Shown here in pieces: positions 1 to 7,744 of a DNA stretch of 64,000 bases. Location of the stretch: contig JAAFIG010000005.1 of assembly GCA_013298595.1 (NCBI GenBank), positions 97,544 through 161,543 on the forward strand. Reading direction: 5' to 3'. Under the pieces are notes generated by a model that was given only the letters and a program-made list of their open reading frames with translations, was not told where the DNA came from and searched no databases. Each line of letters begins with the position of its first letter. Position 1 is the first letter of the stretch. Source of the DNA: Deinococcales bacterium (GTDB taxonomy: Bacteria; Deinococcota; Deinococci; Deinococcales; JAAFIG01). Both the position numbers and the translations under genes were made by a program.

Positions 1-1
1 T

Positions 2-172
2 GACGTTGGCTATTACCTCGATACGCCCGCAGGTTTTGATGATACTCACATCTTAAAAATGCTAACCAATTACCATTTTGGTAATGCTAACGCTGGGAGT
101 ACCACGTTGAATAATGGTGAACAACTGGATTTATGGGTCGGACCAACTTGGACTTTGTCAAGGAAACCGTAG
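2..172 (+). CDS. C-terminal fragment of an unrecognised protein (5' end outside window)
   Basis: An open frame runs from the window edge to a TAG at 170-172 (56 residues visible). It has protein-like composition, ending in a Gly/Asn/Thr-rich stretch followed by a Trp-rich tail (LDLWVGPTWTLSRKP). No start codon is in the window. I do not recognise the family. The frame has no CTCGAG site, unlike most genes here, but it is too short for that to mean much. Confidence 0.45.
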   Translation, partial: DVGYYLDTPAGFDDTHILKMLTNYHFGNANAGSTTLNNGEQLDLWVGPTWTLSRKP

Positions 173-471
173 CAAAGTTCGTTGCTCAATGATGATTTTG
201 ATGTTGAAGTGTCTAATATCATACTAAAGTGCTTGAAAAACATCGTTTCGGACTTTGTTAAGTCTAATTTTGCCCGCTTTTGGTCAAATAGAGCATACAA
301 AGCCGAAACGATATAACTGTTTTTATAACAGCTTAGTTATGTGTTTATTGCACCTCATTGTTTTACAATATGGTCAACCCCATTATAAGTATAAGAATCA
401 CATAGTAGAAGTCAATATTTGTGAACTCGAGCTAAGCAATGTTGAAGCTAGAAGCTGTTAAACTAATCAAC
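173..471. other. 299-bp AT-rich intergenic stretch with an imperfect inverted repeat
   Basis: No credible gene on either strand. It contains an inverted repeat: ATCGTTTCGG-ACTTTG at 242-257 pairs with CAAAGCCGAAACGAT at 298-312. The segment GGACTTTGT(C/T)AAG occurs at about 151-162 and again at about 250-262. CTCGAG is absent until 426, which contrasts with the rest of the window. It could be the scar of a small mobile element, but no terminal structure can be proven. Confidence 0.4.
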
Positions 472-1389
472 ATGAAAATAGCTGCTTTATTCCCCGGTCA
501 AGGTTCGCAAACAGTTGGCATGACCAAGGATTTTTTTGAGCATAACGATAGCGCTCGAGCCTTATTAGAACGGGCTTTTCAGGTCTTACCTGGTCTCGAG
601 ACACTAATCTTTGAAGGTCCCGAAGAAGCCCTGAAACTCACCGAGAACGCCCAACCCGCTTTGGTGGCTGCGAGTATGGCTTGTTATCGTGCTTGGCGAG
701 CAGCTACTGGTTTAACGCCTGATTTTGCAGCGGGTCATAGCCTTGGTGAGTTCAGTGCTTTGGTGGCTGCCAGAGCACTAGAATTTGATGATGCCTTGCG
801 TTTGGTTCGTGCTCGAGGGCGCTATATGCAAGCAGCTGTACCTGTTGGTGAGGGTGCAATGGCAGCCGTGATGAAGGTTGGTTTGGATGTGATTCAAGAG
901 GCTTTGCTTGGTCTCGAGGGAGCAGAAATTGCTAATCTCAATACGCCAGAGCAAACCGTGATTTCTGGTTCTGTGGCAGGTATTGCTGCTGCTTCAGAAG
1001 CTTTAAAAGCCAAAGGTGCAAGACTGATCCCACTTCAGGTCTCTGCGCCATTTCATAGCAGTTTAATGCAGCCCGCTCGAGAACGTCTTGAAAAGGATTT
1101 AGCCATTACCGAATTCCACGATTTTTACTTTCCAGTGGTAGCTAATGTGACTGCCCAAGCCAATACCAACTCAAGTGTGTTACCTGATTTATTATCAAAA
1201 CAAGTCACAGGCAGTGTGCGTTGGGTGGAAAGTGTACAAAAACTGCATAGCCTTGGCGCTGAAGAATTTATTGAATTTGGTCCTGGTACGGTTTTAACGG
1301 GTATGATTAAACGCATTTTACCCGAAGCCAAAACCTTTAATATCTCGAGTCCAGAAAGCTTGGATGCGTATCTCAAAACGAGAATCTGA
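472..1389 (+). CDS. fabD: Malonyl-CoA:ACP transacylase FabD
   Basis: Transfers malonyl groups from CoA to acyl carrier protein, feeding type II fatty acid synthesis in the cytoplasm. The 305-aa product opens with the family signature FPGQGSQ. It carries the nucleophile elbow GHSLGE at residues 88-93 (Ser90) and the catalytic His195 in APFHSSLM, and its length is normal for FabD. I chose the ATG at 472, not an upstream in-frame ATG at 439, because the protein begins at the conserved MKIAALFPGQG and a TAAACT -10 hexamer (459-464) sits 7 nt upstream, fitting a leaderless mRNA. The stop overlaps the start of the following lipoprotein gene (TGATG). No other fab gene is adjacent. Confidence 0.96.
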   Translation: MKIAALFPGQGSQTVGMTKDFFEHNDSARALLERAFQVLPGLETLIFEGPEEALKLTENAQPALVAASMACYRAWRAATGLTPDFAAGHSLGEFSALVAARALEFDDALRLVRARGRYMQAAVPVGEGAMAAVMKVGLDVIQEALLGLEGAEIANLNTPEQTVISGSVAGIAAASEALKAKGARLIPLQVSAPFHSSLMQPARERLEKDLAITEFHDFYFPVVANVTAQANTNSSVLPDLLSKQVTGSVRWVESVQKLHSLGAEEFIEFGPGTVLTGMIKRILPEAKTFNISSPESLDAYLKTRI

Positions 1390-1853
1390 TGAATTCATAT
1401 AGGTTGGCAATACCCCTTTTTTTATTGGTGAGTTGTATTGATGTGCCAAAACCAATTTTATTCGCTTCGGATGAACGAATTTTACGTGGAACTTGGCAAA
1501 GTTTTGTTGGTGTGTTTGGAGCACAAGAAGATATTCGGCTCGAGTTAACTGCTACCTATCTTGATTCGGCGCAGTATAGTCTGTCTGGTACGATTCAATT
1601 GGCAGCAAACCCAGTGGTTGCTATTGTTGGAGTGGTAGAAGGCAAAGATACTCACAGTTATATTGCACCACAAATTCCAGCGCCTCGAGCTTCGATAGCG
1701 GTACTAAAATACACTTTGACTAGTACTGAACGTATTCTAAGTTGTGAAGCTCCTCGAGTTTTACAAGCCAATAGTAAACCCATTATCAGCTGTCAGAATA
1801 ACGTGGGCGAGGCTGCCTCGAGTCGAAAATTTTCAAGTTTACAAAAGCAATAA
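1389..1853 (+). CDS. Putative lipoprotein of unknown function
   Basis: A 154-aa protein with a short N-terminal hydrophobic segment and a lipobox-like LLVSC (Cys16), so it is probably exported and lipid-anchored. The mature part is Ser/Thr/Ala-rich with alternating hydrophobic residues, consistent with a beta-rich domain, but I do not recognise it. The ATG overlaps the fabD stop by one base, implying translational coupling. The next 106 bp contain another open frame reading AQNVLQAVTSLASDPSKV, which could be a decayed coding tail but has no start of its own. Confidence 0.7.
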   Translation: MNSYRLAIPLFLLVSCIDVPKPILFASDERILRGTWQSFVGVFGAQEDIRLELTATYLDSAQYSLSGTIQLAANPVVAIVGVVEGKDTHSYIAPQIPAPRASIAVLKYTLTSTERILSCEAPRVLQANSKPIISCQNNVGEAASSRKFSSLQKQ

Positions 1854-1959
1854 AGTGCAGAATAAAAAAAGTATTCAAGAATTGCGTTGCTCAAAACGTA
1901 TTGCAAGCCGTTACTTCACTCGCTTCTGATCCTAGCAAGGTTAATGCGTATTTGCGAAT

Positions 1960-2844
1960 TTAGTTTTTTTGTTTTTGCCAGTAACGCACTAAACCATTGG
2001 CTGCTATTTCATACGGTGTTGAAAGTGCGTATTTTTGCTCGAGGTCTTTACTTGATATGGTCTTAGCAGCAGCTTGTTTGATGGCTTCGGCAATTTCTGT
2101 TTTGCCACCACCTGCTGCAATAATAGTTTGTGACAAGGTTTTTAAGTGCTGTAAATTTTGCTTGAGTTGGGTTAAATGTAAAGTGACATCGTTATGAGCA
2201 CCAAAATGCGTTGGGTATAAACACGTTGGCTCGAGGGCACGCAGTTTTTCGAGGCTTTGTTGCCAAGCAGCAAAATCAATATCGGGTGGTGGGGTCGGAG
2301 CAACCACATGGCTTGAGCCTTGTAAGCGAACCCCACCCACATCACCACAAAAAACATCGTGCCCAATGGCATAAGCCAGATGATGAATGGCATGACCTGG
2401 GGTGTAAACCGCTTGTATCTCGAGAGCACCAACTTGCAATGTTTCAGACCCCTCGAGCACAACGATTTGTTGTTCTGGTACAGCTTCAAAAGCCCCCCAG
2501 AGCGAATCCATCATTGCACCATAAATTCTGGTAGCACTCTCGAGTAGCCGTTCTGGGCGTTGTAAATGCGGTGCGCCATTGCTATGAACATAAACTTGTA
2601 GCCCAAGTTCTTTGGCTAATGTGCCGGCTGCTCCTGCATGATCTAAGTGAATATGGGTCAGCAGTAAGTGCTTGACATCGCGGATATTATAGCCAAGGTT
2701 GGTAACACCAGTTTTAAGGGCAGCTAATGTACTCGAGGGTCCGCAATCAACTATAATATGCCCCGCACTGGACGGAATAAAGTACGCTGCAACCACACCT
2801 GTTGCTCCCATTAACATCAGGTCTATGGTGTGAATGGTGTTCAT
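1960..2844 (-). CDS. MBL-fold metallo-hydrolase
   Basis: A 294-aa member of the metallo-beta-lactamase fold (glyoxalase II-like) hydrolases. It shows the dinuclear zinc signature HIHLDH at residues 64-69, a downstream GHAIHH (third His region), the Asp ligand in FCGDVGG and a C-terminal THFG His. No signal peptide, so cytoplasmic. The substrate cannot be told from sequence; thioester or lactone hydrolysis is typical of the family. Its ATG overlaps the stop of the upstream FAH-family gene by 4 bp, so the two are co-translated and may act in the same catabolic step series. Confidence 0.9.
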   Translation of the reverse strand: MNTIHTIDLMLMGATGVVAAYFIPSSAGHIIVDCGPSSTLAALKTGVTNLGYNIRDVKHLLLTHIHLDHAGAAGTLAKELGLQVYVHSNGAPHLQRPERLLESATRIYGAMMDSLWGAFEAVPEQQIVVLEGSETLQVGALEIQAVYTPGHAIHHLAYAIGHDVFCGDVGGVRLQGSSHVVAPTPPPDIDFAAWQQSLEKLRALEPTCLYPTHFGAHNDVTLHLTQLKQNLQHLKTLSQTIIAAGGGKTEIAEAIKQAAAKTISSKDLEQKYALSTPYEIAANGLVRYWQKQKN

Positions 2845-3593
2845 GCTTTATCGCCAATTCGGGTTTCTAGTGTGCCAACACCTGCCACCGTCACTTCGAT
2901 ATGGTCATTTGGTTGTAAGGCACCAACACCATCTGGTGTGCCTGTGATAATCACATCGCCTGCTTCGAGAGTCATAAATTGTGAAACATAAGAAATGACA
3001 AAAGGCACGTTGTAAATCATGTTGGAGGTGCTGCTATCTTGGCGAATTTCACCATTAATTCGGGTGGAAACTCGAGACGTGCTAGGGTCTAAATTGGTTT
3101 CTAAGTGCGGTCCAAATGGCAGGAAATCATCGGCGCTTTTGGCTCTGAACCATTGTAAATCGGCGCGTTGTTTATCTCGAGCAGTTAAATCTATAGCACA
3201 AGTGTAGCCAAGTACATGGGATAAAGCTTGTTCTGGACTAATTTTGCGTGCTTGGGTTTTGATCACTAAACCGAGTTCACCTTCAAAATGCAGGTTTTCT
3301 GTCCAAGCAGGGTAGGCAACAGTTGCCCCATGATGCGTTAAGGTATTTGCTCCTTTTAAGAATAAACCAGGTTCAACAGGAACTTCGCCGCCCATTTCGG
3401 CAGCATGAGCTGCATAGTTTTTACCGACACAAATAATTTTTGATGGCGCGGCTGGAACGAGCATTTGTACTTCGCTACTCGAGAAAACCTGCCCTGTTGG
3501 TTCAAGGTCCGGCAGTCTAATGGCTTGGATATTTGCACCCTCGAGAATACCCCAGTGGACTTGGGTGCCGACTGAAAAACGAATCAATTTCAT
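2841..3593 (-). CDS. Fumarylacetoacetate hydrolase (FAH) family protein
   Basis: A 250-aa single-domain FAH-fold enzyme. Recognisable features are ICVGKNYAAHAAEMG, the metal-binding E-x-E in HFEGELGLVI, GYTCAIDLTARD and the C-terminal GDVIITGTPDGVG. Family members hydrolyse or decarboxylate 3-oxo/2-oxo acids such as fumarylpyruvate, acylpyruvates or oxaloacetate, using Mg or Mn. The ATG at 3593 lies 7 nt from a TAAACT hexamer (complement of 3601-3606), so it probably has its own leaderless promoter. It is translationally coupled to the downstream MBL hydrolase. Confidence 0.93.
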   Translation of the reverse strand: MKLIRFSVGTQVHWGILEGANIQAIRLPDLEPTGQVFSSSEVQMLVPAAPSKIICVGKNYAAHAAEMGGEVPVEPGLFLKGANTLTHHGATVAYPAWTENLHFEGELGLVIKTQARKISPEQALSHVLGYTCAIDLTARDKQRADLQWFRAKSADDFLPFGPHLETNLDPSTSRVSTRINGEIRQDSSTSNMIYNVPFVISYVSQFMTLEAGDVIITGTPDGVGALQPNDHIEVTVAGVGTLETRIGDKA

Positions 3594-3603
3594 GCCATAC
3601 AGT

Positions 3604-4890
3604 TTACTTTAATTGCCCTGTTAATGCTTGAATGGCTCGGTTTAAATCTTGCACAGTTGTCTCGAGTGATAACATTGCATCATCGGGTAAAGAAGCAATT
3701 AAACGTCGGGCTTGTCGCAAGGCAGTTTGAGCACGTTTTTTATCATTAGCAGCAATACTGGCTTTTGCCAGTGCAAATTGTGTTACGGCGTCGTTTGGGT
3801 CAAGGTAGACAGCTCGGCGTAATATGGCAAGTGCTGCAATCGCATCATTTTGCTCGAGCAGCGTTAAACCTTCTAAAGTGAGAGTATTTTGACTACTAAT
3901 GATTGGTATAGGTGCAGGCATTTCGACGGTGGCATTACGTGGTACAAATTCAACGGTGGCATTACGTGGCACAAATTCAACGGTGGCATTACGTGGCACA
4001 AACTCGAGAGTGGGCGTGCGAGTTGTTAATTCTGGATTGGTTTTGTGCTCAAGGTTTTTAGGCACCATTGGTTTTTTTGCTCTGGTTACCCGTTGCCACA
4101 AAATTGCGCCTTCTTCAAAGACAGCTTGTAACTGGCTGCGCTCGAGGGTTTGCTCAGTTGGTGGTGGGTCAGAAGGTCCGAGGATAAGCCAACCATCTTC
4201 AGCTAAATGAATGGCTAAGTGGCAATACACTTCTTGGGCGCGTTGGTTTGAAAAATAAATTGTCACATTACGACACAAAATCAGATCTAAATTTTTAGGA
4301 ACATCCCAAGATTCTGCTATCAAATTAAGCAAAGCAAAATGTGCCCGATGCCGTACAGTATCAGCTACTCGCCATGTATTTGCCACTTGTAAAAACCATT
4401 TATTACGCCATTCGGGTGGTGTATCTCGAAACGACCACTGCCCATAGACAGCTTGTTCGGCACGTTCTAAAACCACCGCATTCAAATCTGTACCAAGCAC
4501 CTCGAGTTGCCAATCAGGAGCAGCCTCAAGTGCCAGAATAATCAGGGTATAAACTTCTTCGCCACTGCTGCACCCAGCTGACCAGAACCGCCAACGGCGT
4601 TGCATTTTTTTTTGTACCAGTAAATCGGGTAGCACTTTAGCCCGCAATGCCTGAATTTGTGGTTGAATTCGATGAAAATGTGTTTCGGGAATGGTAAACA
4701 TTGCCGAGAAACGCTGCAATGCCACCAAATCGGACTCGAGCCAACTGACTGTATCAGCAAGTTCTTCGTTGCGTTGCATCGCCAGTTGTAACAAAGCAGC
4801 CCGACACTGAGTCATTTGATTGGTTTTTAAACGCAAACCTGTGGCACGCTCAATGCTGCTTAGTAAGCGCTGCTCGAGGTCTGGTTGCAT
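3604..4890 (-). CDS. cheR: CheR-type protein-glutamate methyltransferase with C-terminal TPR-like region
   Basis: A 428-aa protein. Residues 1-75 resemble the CheR helical N-terminal domain. About 85-270 form the SAM-dependent methyltransferase, with SAGCSSGEEVYTL (106-115), the acidic GTDLN loop and LDLILCRNVTIYF. After a linker of three perfect-looking nine-residue repeats (NATVEFVPR), residues ~335-428 read like a TPR pair (AIAALAILRRAVYLDPNDAV). CheR methylates chemoreceptors, but CheR-TPR fusions also occur in alternative chemosensory pathways. It starts 5 nt after cheW stops. No receptor, CheA or CheB is in the window. Confidence 0.92.
   Translation of the reverse strand: MQPDLEQRLLSSIERATGLRLKTNQMTQCRAALLQLAMQRNEELADTVSWLESDLVALQRFSAMFTIPETHFHRIQPQIQALRAKVLPDLLVQKKMQRRWRFWSAGCSSGEEVYTLIILALEAAPDWQLEVLGTDLNAVVLERAEQAVYGQWSFRDTPPEWRNKWFLQVANTWRVADTVRHRAHFALLNLIAESWDVPKNLDLILCRNVTIYFSNQRAQEVYCHLAIHLAEDGWLILGPSDPPPTEQTLERSQLQAVFEEGAILWQRVTRAKKPMVPKNLEHKTNPELTTRTPTLEFVPRNATVEFVPRNATVEFVPRNATVEMPAPIPIISSQNTLTLEGLTLLEQNDAIAALAILRRAVYLDPNDAVTQFALAKASIAANDKKRAQTALRQARRLIASLPDDAMLSLETTVQDLNRAIQALTGQLK
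3918..4006. repeat. 27-bp in-frame tandem repeat inside cheR
   Basis: About three copies of a 27-bp unit (GGTGGCATTACGTGGCACAA plus AATTCAAC on the + strand) encode the linker repeat NATVEFVPR between the methyltransferase and TPR-like parts. The copies are nearly identical, differing at one or two bases, which suggests recent slippage expansion. Copy number may vary between strains. Confidence 0.85.
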
Positions 4891-4895
4891 CTTAT

Positions 4896-5315
4896 TTATG
4901 CCGCCTGACTGATGAGATCGCCCGGATCAAGTACCGCAACATCAATCAGTGGCAAGGTTTCGTCGGCAAAGCGTACCAAATGCTTGACAAAAGCATCTGC
5001 GCTGGTAGCAACAGCTTCGATCTGAGCAGGATCAATCTCGAGTGAAGTTTCTACAGCATCTACCCAAAGTAAAAAACGCCGTGGTGAATTTAATTCAATC
5101 AAATGATGCTCGAGGGCTAAGGTGCCAACGGGTTGAGCAAAAAAAATGCGAGGATCAACCACCACAAGGTTTTCGCCAGCCACATTCAGCACACCCATTG
5201 CACCCCGAGGTAAACCACTTAATGGCAACCAAGTGGCTGCATTAAAAATTCGATTCACAACCTCTGCCGAGACAACAAAACGGGTGTTCTGAGCACGACA
5301 AACCAAAGCAAGCAT
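4896..5315 (-). CDS. cheW: CheW-like adaptor domain protein
   Basis: A 139-aa single-domain CheW-type protein, the scaffold that couples chemoreceptors to the CheA kinase. Typical features are an N-terminal strand-rich segment, LPLSGLPRGAMGVLNVAGENLVVVDPR (hydrophobic core around residues 30-60) and a C-terminal LIDVAVL. I chose the ATG at 5315, not an upstream start at 5384, because TATAAT (complement of 5322-5327) lies 6 nt before it and the longer version would overlap the divergent gene. Forms an operon with cheR. Confidence 0.82.
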   Translation of the reverse strand: MLALVCRAQNTRFVVSAEVVNRIFNAATWLPLSGLPRGAMGVLNVAGENLVVVDPRIFFAQPVGTLALEHHLIELNSPRRFLLWVDAVETSLEIDPAQIEAVATSADAFVKHLVRFADETLPLIDVAVLDPGDLISQAA

Positions 5316-5354
5316 GGTTGTATTATACCGCCCAATTGCACGGTAGAATAGGTC
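5316..5354. promoter_or_regulatory. 39-bp bidirectional leaderless promoter between cheW and serine hydrolase
   Basis: The two start codons face away from each other only 39 bp apart. TATAAT on the minus strand (5322-5327) lies 6 nt from the cheW ATG, and TAGAAT on the plus strand (5344-5349) lies 5 nt from the hydrolase ATG. Both mRNAs should start at or next to their start codon, and each -35 region must overlap the other promoter. Confidence 0.75.
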
Positions 5355-6161
5355 ATGGCATTCCAAAAGCAACTCGAGCAACAACTACAAACTTTCTCTG
5401 GCACAATTGGTATTGCTGCCCGCCGACTCGAGGATGGTTTAACCCTAACTCATAATGCAGAGCAGATTTTCCCCGCTGCCAGTGTGATTAAACTGCATCT
5501 ACTGATGGCTGCATTGCAACAAGTTGAAACTGGCAAACTCGAGTTAAGTACTTTGTATCCCATGCCTCAAACAGAAATTGTGGCAGGAAGTGGTATTTTG
5601 CAACATCTCACTGCTGGTTTAGAACTGAGTTTGCGTGATTATTTAACCTTAATGATGATTGTTTCTGATAACACGGCTACCAACATGATCATAGATATGC
5701 TTGGTGGGCGTGAAAAAATTAATAATCAACTCGAGACTTGGAATTTGGGTACAACTCGGGTTGTTGGTAAGTTAATGCTGCCAGTCGAACGCAAAAACCC
5801 TGACCAATTAGCAGGCAAACTAGCCGAAATTAAACCAAACGAAGTGATTGATCTGCTCGAGGCATTACACACAGAACGTTTATTAAATCCAGACTTAACC
5901 AGTCTTGCCATCGATATTCTCAAACGTCAACAGTACACCGAAATTCTGGCACGATACTTACCAGATCAAACCGTTGTTGCCAGCAAAAGCGGACAGATTA
6001 TGGGCGTTCGTAACGATGTTGGCATTGTCTACGCCAACAAAACATATGTGGTTGCCTTGTGTAGCAAAGGCTGTACCGATCCGCGTTACCACTTGGATAA
6101 CGAAGCAGTGCTGATGCTTGGTCGAGTTTCAAAACTGATTTTTGATCATATGCAGCAGTAA
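5355..6161 (+). CDS. Cytoplasmic class A beta-lactamase-like serine hydrolase
   Basis: A 268-aa protein of the penicillin-recognising serine hydrolase fold. It has the acylation motif SVIK (Ser43-Lys46), the class A SDN triad (104-106) and KSG (211-213). It has no signal peptide, and the usual general-base ExxLN of true class A beta-lactamases is not evident (PVERKNP lies in that area). A cytoplasmic peptidase or esterase is therefore likelier than antibiotic resistance. Start at 5355 supported by TAGAAT 5 nt upstream. Its TAA is immediately followed by a hairpin serving the opposite-strand protease gene. Confidence 0.85.
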   Translation: MAFQKQLEQQLQTFSGTIGIAARRLEDGLTLTHNAEQIFPAASVIKLHLLMAALQQVETGKLELSTLYPMPQTEIVAGSGILQHLTAGLELSLRDYLTLMMIVSDNTATNMIIDMLGGREKINNQLETWNLGTTRVVGKLMLPVERKNPDQLAGKLAEIKPNEVIDLLEALHTERLLNPDLTSLAIDILKRQQYTEILARYLPDQTVVASKSGQIMGVRNDVGIVYANKTYVVALCSKGCTDPRYHLDNEAVLMLGRVSKLIFDHMQQ

Positions 6162-6192
6162 AAAAGGTCAATGCGTAGGAGTCGCATTGACC
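6161..6192 (-). terminator. Intrinsic terminator of the HtrA gene
   Basis: A perfect 10-bp stem, GGTCAATGCG / CGCATTGACC, with a 7-nt loop is followed on the minus strand by a T-run (AAAAA at 6161-6165 on +). It lies 48 bp beyond the HtrA stop and abuts the stop codon of the convergent hydrolase gene. Confidence 0.85.
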
Positions 6193-6239
6193 AGTGAGGG
6201 GAAGAAGGCTCGAGAGGGATATACTCGAGCAGAAGAAAG

Positions 6240-7529
6240 TTATTTAATGATTTCAGGTTTGATTCTAATCTCGAGTTCTTTACCACGACGTACAACAGTC
6301 AGTGTTAATTCATCGCCTGCTTTGCTGTTAAAAACAGTGCGTTGTAAATCGGCAGCACTGTTCACTTCGATACCATTGATTTTGGTGATCACATCACCAT
6401 TGAAGCTTTCTGAACTGGTAGCAGCACGTAAACCTGCTTTTGCCGCTGGGCTATTGGCTTCGACTTTACTGAGCATCACACCATTTTTAGGTAGGTCATA
6501 CTGGCTGCGAATATCACTCGGAACTTGCGCCATACCGTAACTAAAAGTACCAACTCCTAAACGTGGACGGCTCGAGGCAAGACTGGTGCTGTCAATGTTT
6601 TTACCTGCTTTAAGTTCAGGTAAGAGGCTTTGTACTAAGTTACTGGGTACAGCAAAAGCAATACCAGCAAATTGCCCAGTGCCTGACATACTGGTGCCTG
6701 GTGATAAAATAGCTGTGTTAATACCAATCACTTCGCCTGACGAATTTAGTAAAGGTCCGCCAGAATTACCAGGATTAACCGCAGCATCGGTTTGAATCAC
6801 ATTACTCGCTAGGTTTTCTTTGCCTTCAAAGGTTCGCCCTGTTGCCGAAACAATACCTTCTGTAACACTAAACTCGAGTCCGAATGGGTTGCCCATCGCA
6901 ATGGCTTTTTGCCCCACTTTTAAGGTATCAGAATTACCAAAAGGGATTGGGATAAATTTTTTATTGGGTGCATCCACTTGAATTAAAGCCACATCATAAG
7001 CACTGCTGCGACCAATGACTTTGGCTTTATAGCTTTTTGAATCATTATGAAACTTGACCATTAAATCGCCAACAGTATCGGAATCGAGTGTGACGACATG
7101 GTTATTGGTGAGCATCAAACCAGTTTCGTCAATCACAAAACCACTTCCCGAACCACCCGCTTGACTGCCCTGTTGTTGCTGTTGTTGGCATTGCCAGTAT
7201 AAAAACGGGTCGCTAGGATCGCATTGTGTTTGTGCCACAGCTTTTTCGCTGACTTGAATATAGCCAATACTCGAGTCGTAAGATTGCACTACTTCGATGG
7301 TGTTGCGTTCATTCTCGAGTTTGGCTCTGCCGTAATCAAAACTGCCACTTGAACGTGGAGCGGTGGTACTTGGGGTTGGGTTATTTGGACTAGAGGGTTG
7401 TTGTGTTGTGTTGGTAGATGGCGACCAAAGCTGGGCTGAACTGATTGGTGGATTAAGGCTTTGGTACAATAAACCCGCTGCAACTAAGGCAACAAAAACA
7501 AAAGTTAAAGCAAAGAACCTATTTTTCAT
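6240..7529 (-). CDS. degP: HtrA/DegP-type membrane-anchored serine protease with PDZ domain
   Basis: A 429-aa trypsin-like protease for envelope protein quality control. It has an N-terminal transmembrane anchor (residues 5-24) and a Pro/Ser/Thr-rich linker (30-62). The protease domain's triad is His144 (TNNHVV), Asp179 (YDVALIQV) and Ser256 (GNSGGPL). One PDZ domain covers ~325-425 (RLGVGTF..NGVMLSKVEANSPAAKAGL). A Cys pair with a Gln run (CQQQQQQG, ~114-121) sits in the LA-loop region. Start supported by AGGAGG 9 nt upstream. Transcribed alone. Confidence 0.95.
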   Translation of the reverse strand: MKNRFFALTFVFVALVAAGLLYQSLNPPISSAQLWSPSTNTTQQPSSPNNPTPSTTAPRSSGSFDYGRAKLENERNTIEVVQSYDSSIGYIQVSEKAVAQTQCDPSDPFLYWQCQQQQQQGSQAGGSGSGFVIDETGLMLTNNHVVTLDSDTVGDLMVKFHNDSKSYKAKVIGRSSAYDVALIQVDAPNKKFIPIPFGNSDTLKVGQKAIAMGNPFGLEFSVTEGIVSATGRTFEGKENLASNVIQTDAAVNPGNSGGPLLNSSGEVIGINTAILSPGTSMSGTGQFAGIAFAVPSNLVQSLLPELKAGKNIDSTSLASSRPRLGVGTFSYGMAQVPSDIRSQYDLPKNGVMLSKVEANSPAAKAGLRAATSSESFNGDVITKINGIEVNSAADLQRTVFNSKAGDELTLTVVRRGKELEIRIKPEIIK

Positions 7530-7744
7530 TGGAAAAACCTCCTACAAATCTGTAAACCTGTGTCATTTCTGGGTAGTTTGTCATATTGTACAACTCACCG
7601 CGATATCCGCGATTACAAAAACAGCATCACAGGTTGGTATGAACCTGATATGAAGCTAACAAGAATGAAACCAATTCTACTCTTGGGATGATTAAGTTTC
7701 TGATGACCACAAGTTAGCAAATATGTGTGATAGATTAGCGGCGC
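7530..7744. other. 215-bp divergent intergenic region
   Basis: Lies between the HtrA and butyrate kinase starts. It holds the HtrA Shine-Dalgarno (complement of 7539-7544), the near-palindrome CGCGATATCCGCG at about 7600 and a small inverted repeat CAGGTT-N6-AACCTG at about 7631-7648. TAGATT (7731-7736) is placed 8 nt before the kinase ATG. The two dyads are possible regulator sites; none matches an operator I know. Confidence 0.4.

Noticed and set aside
1744..1929. Small + strand frame overlapping the lipoprotein gene
   Set aside because: No start signal, overlaps a more credible gene; reads as a shadow.
3918..4006. Regularly spaced repeats that could suggest a CRISPR array
   Set aside because: Units are directly tandem without spacers and in frame with cheR, so they are a protein linker repeat.
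5355..6161. Antibiotic-resistance beta-lactamase
   Set aside because: No signal peptide and no evident general-base Glu motif; annotated only as a serine hydrolase.
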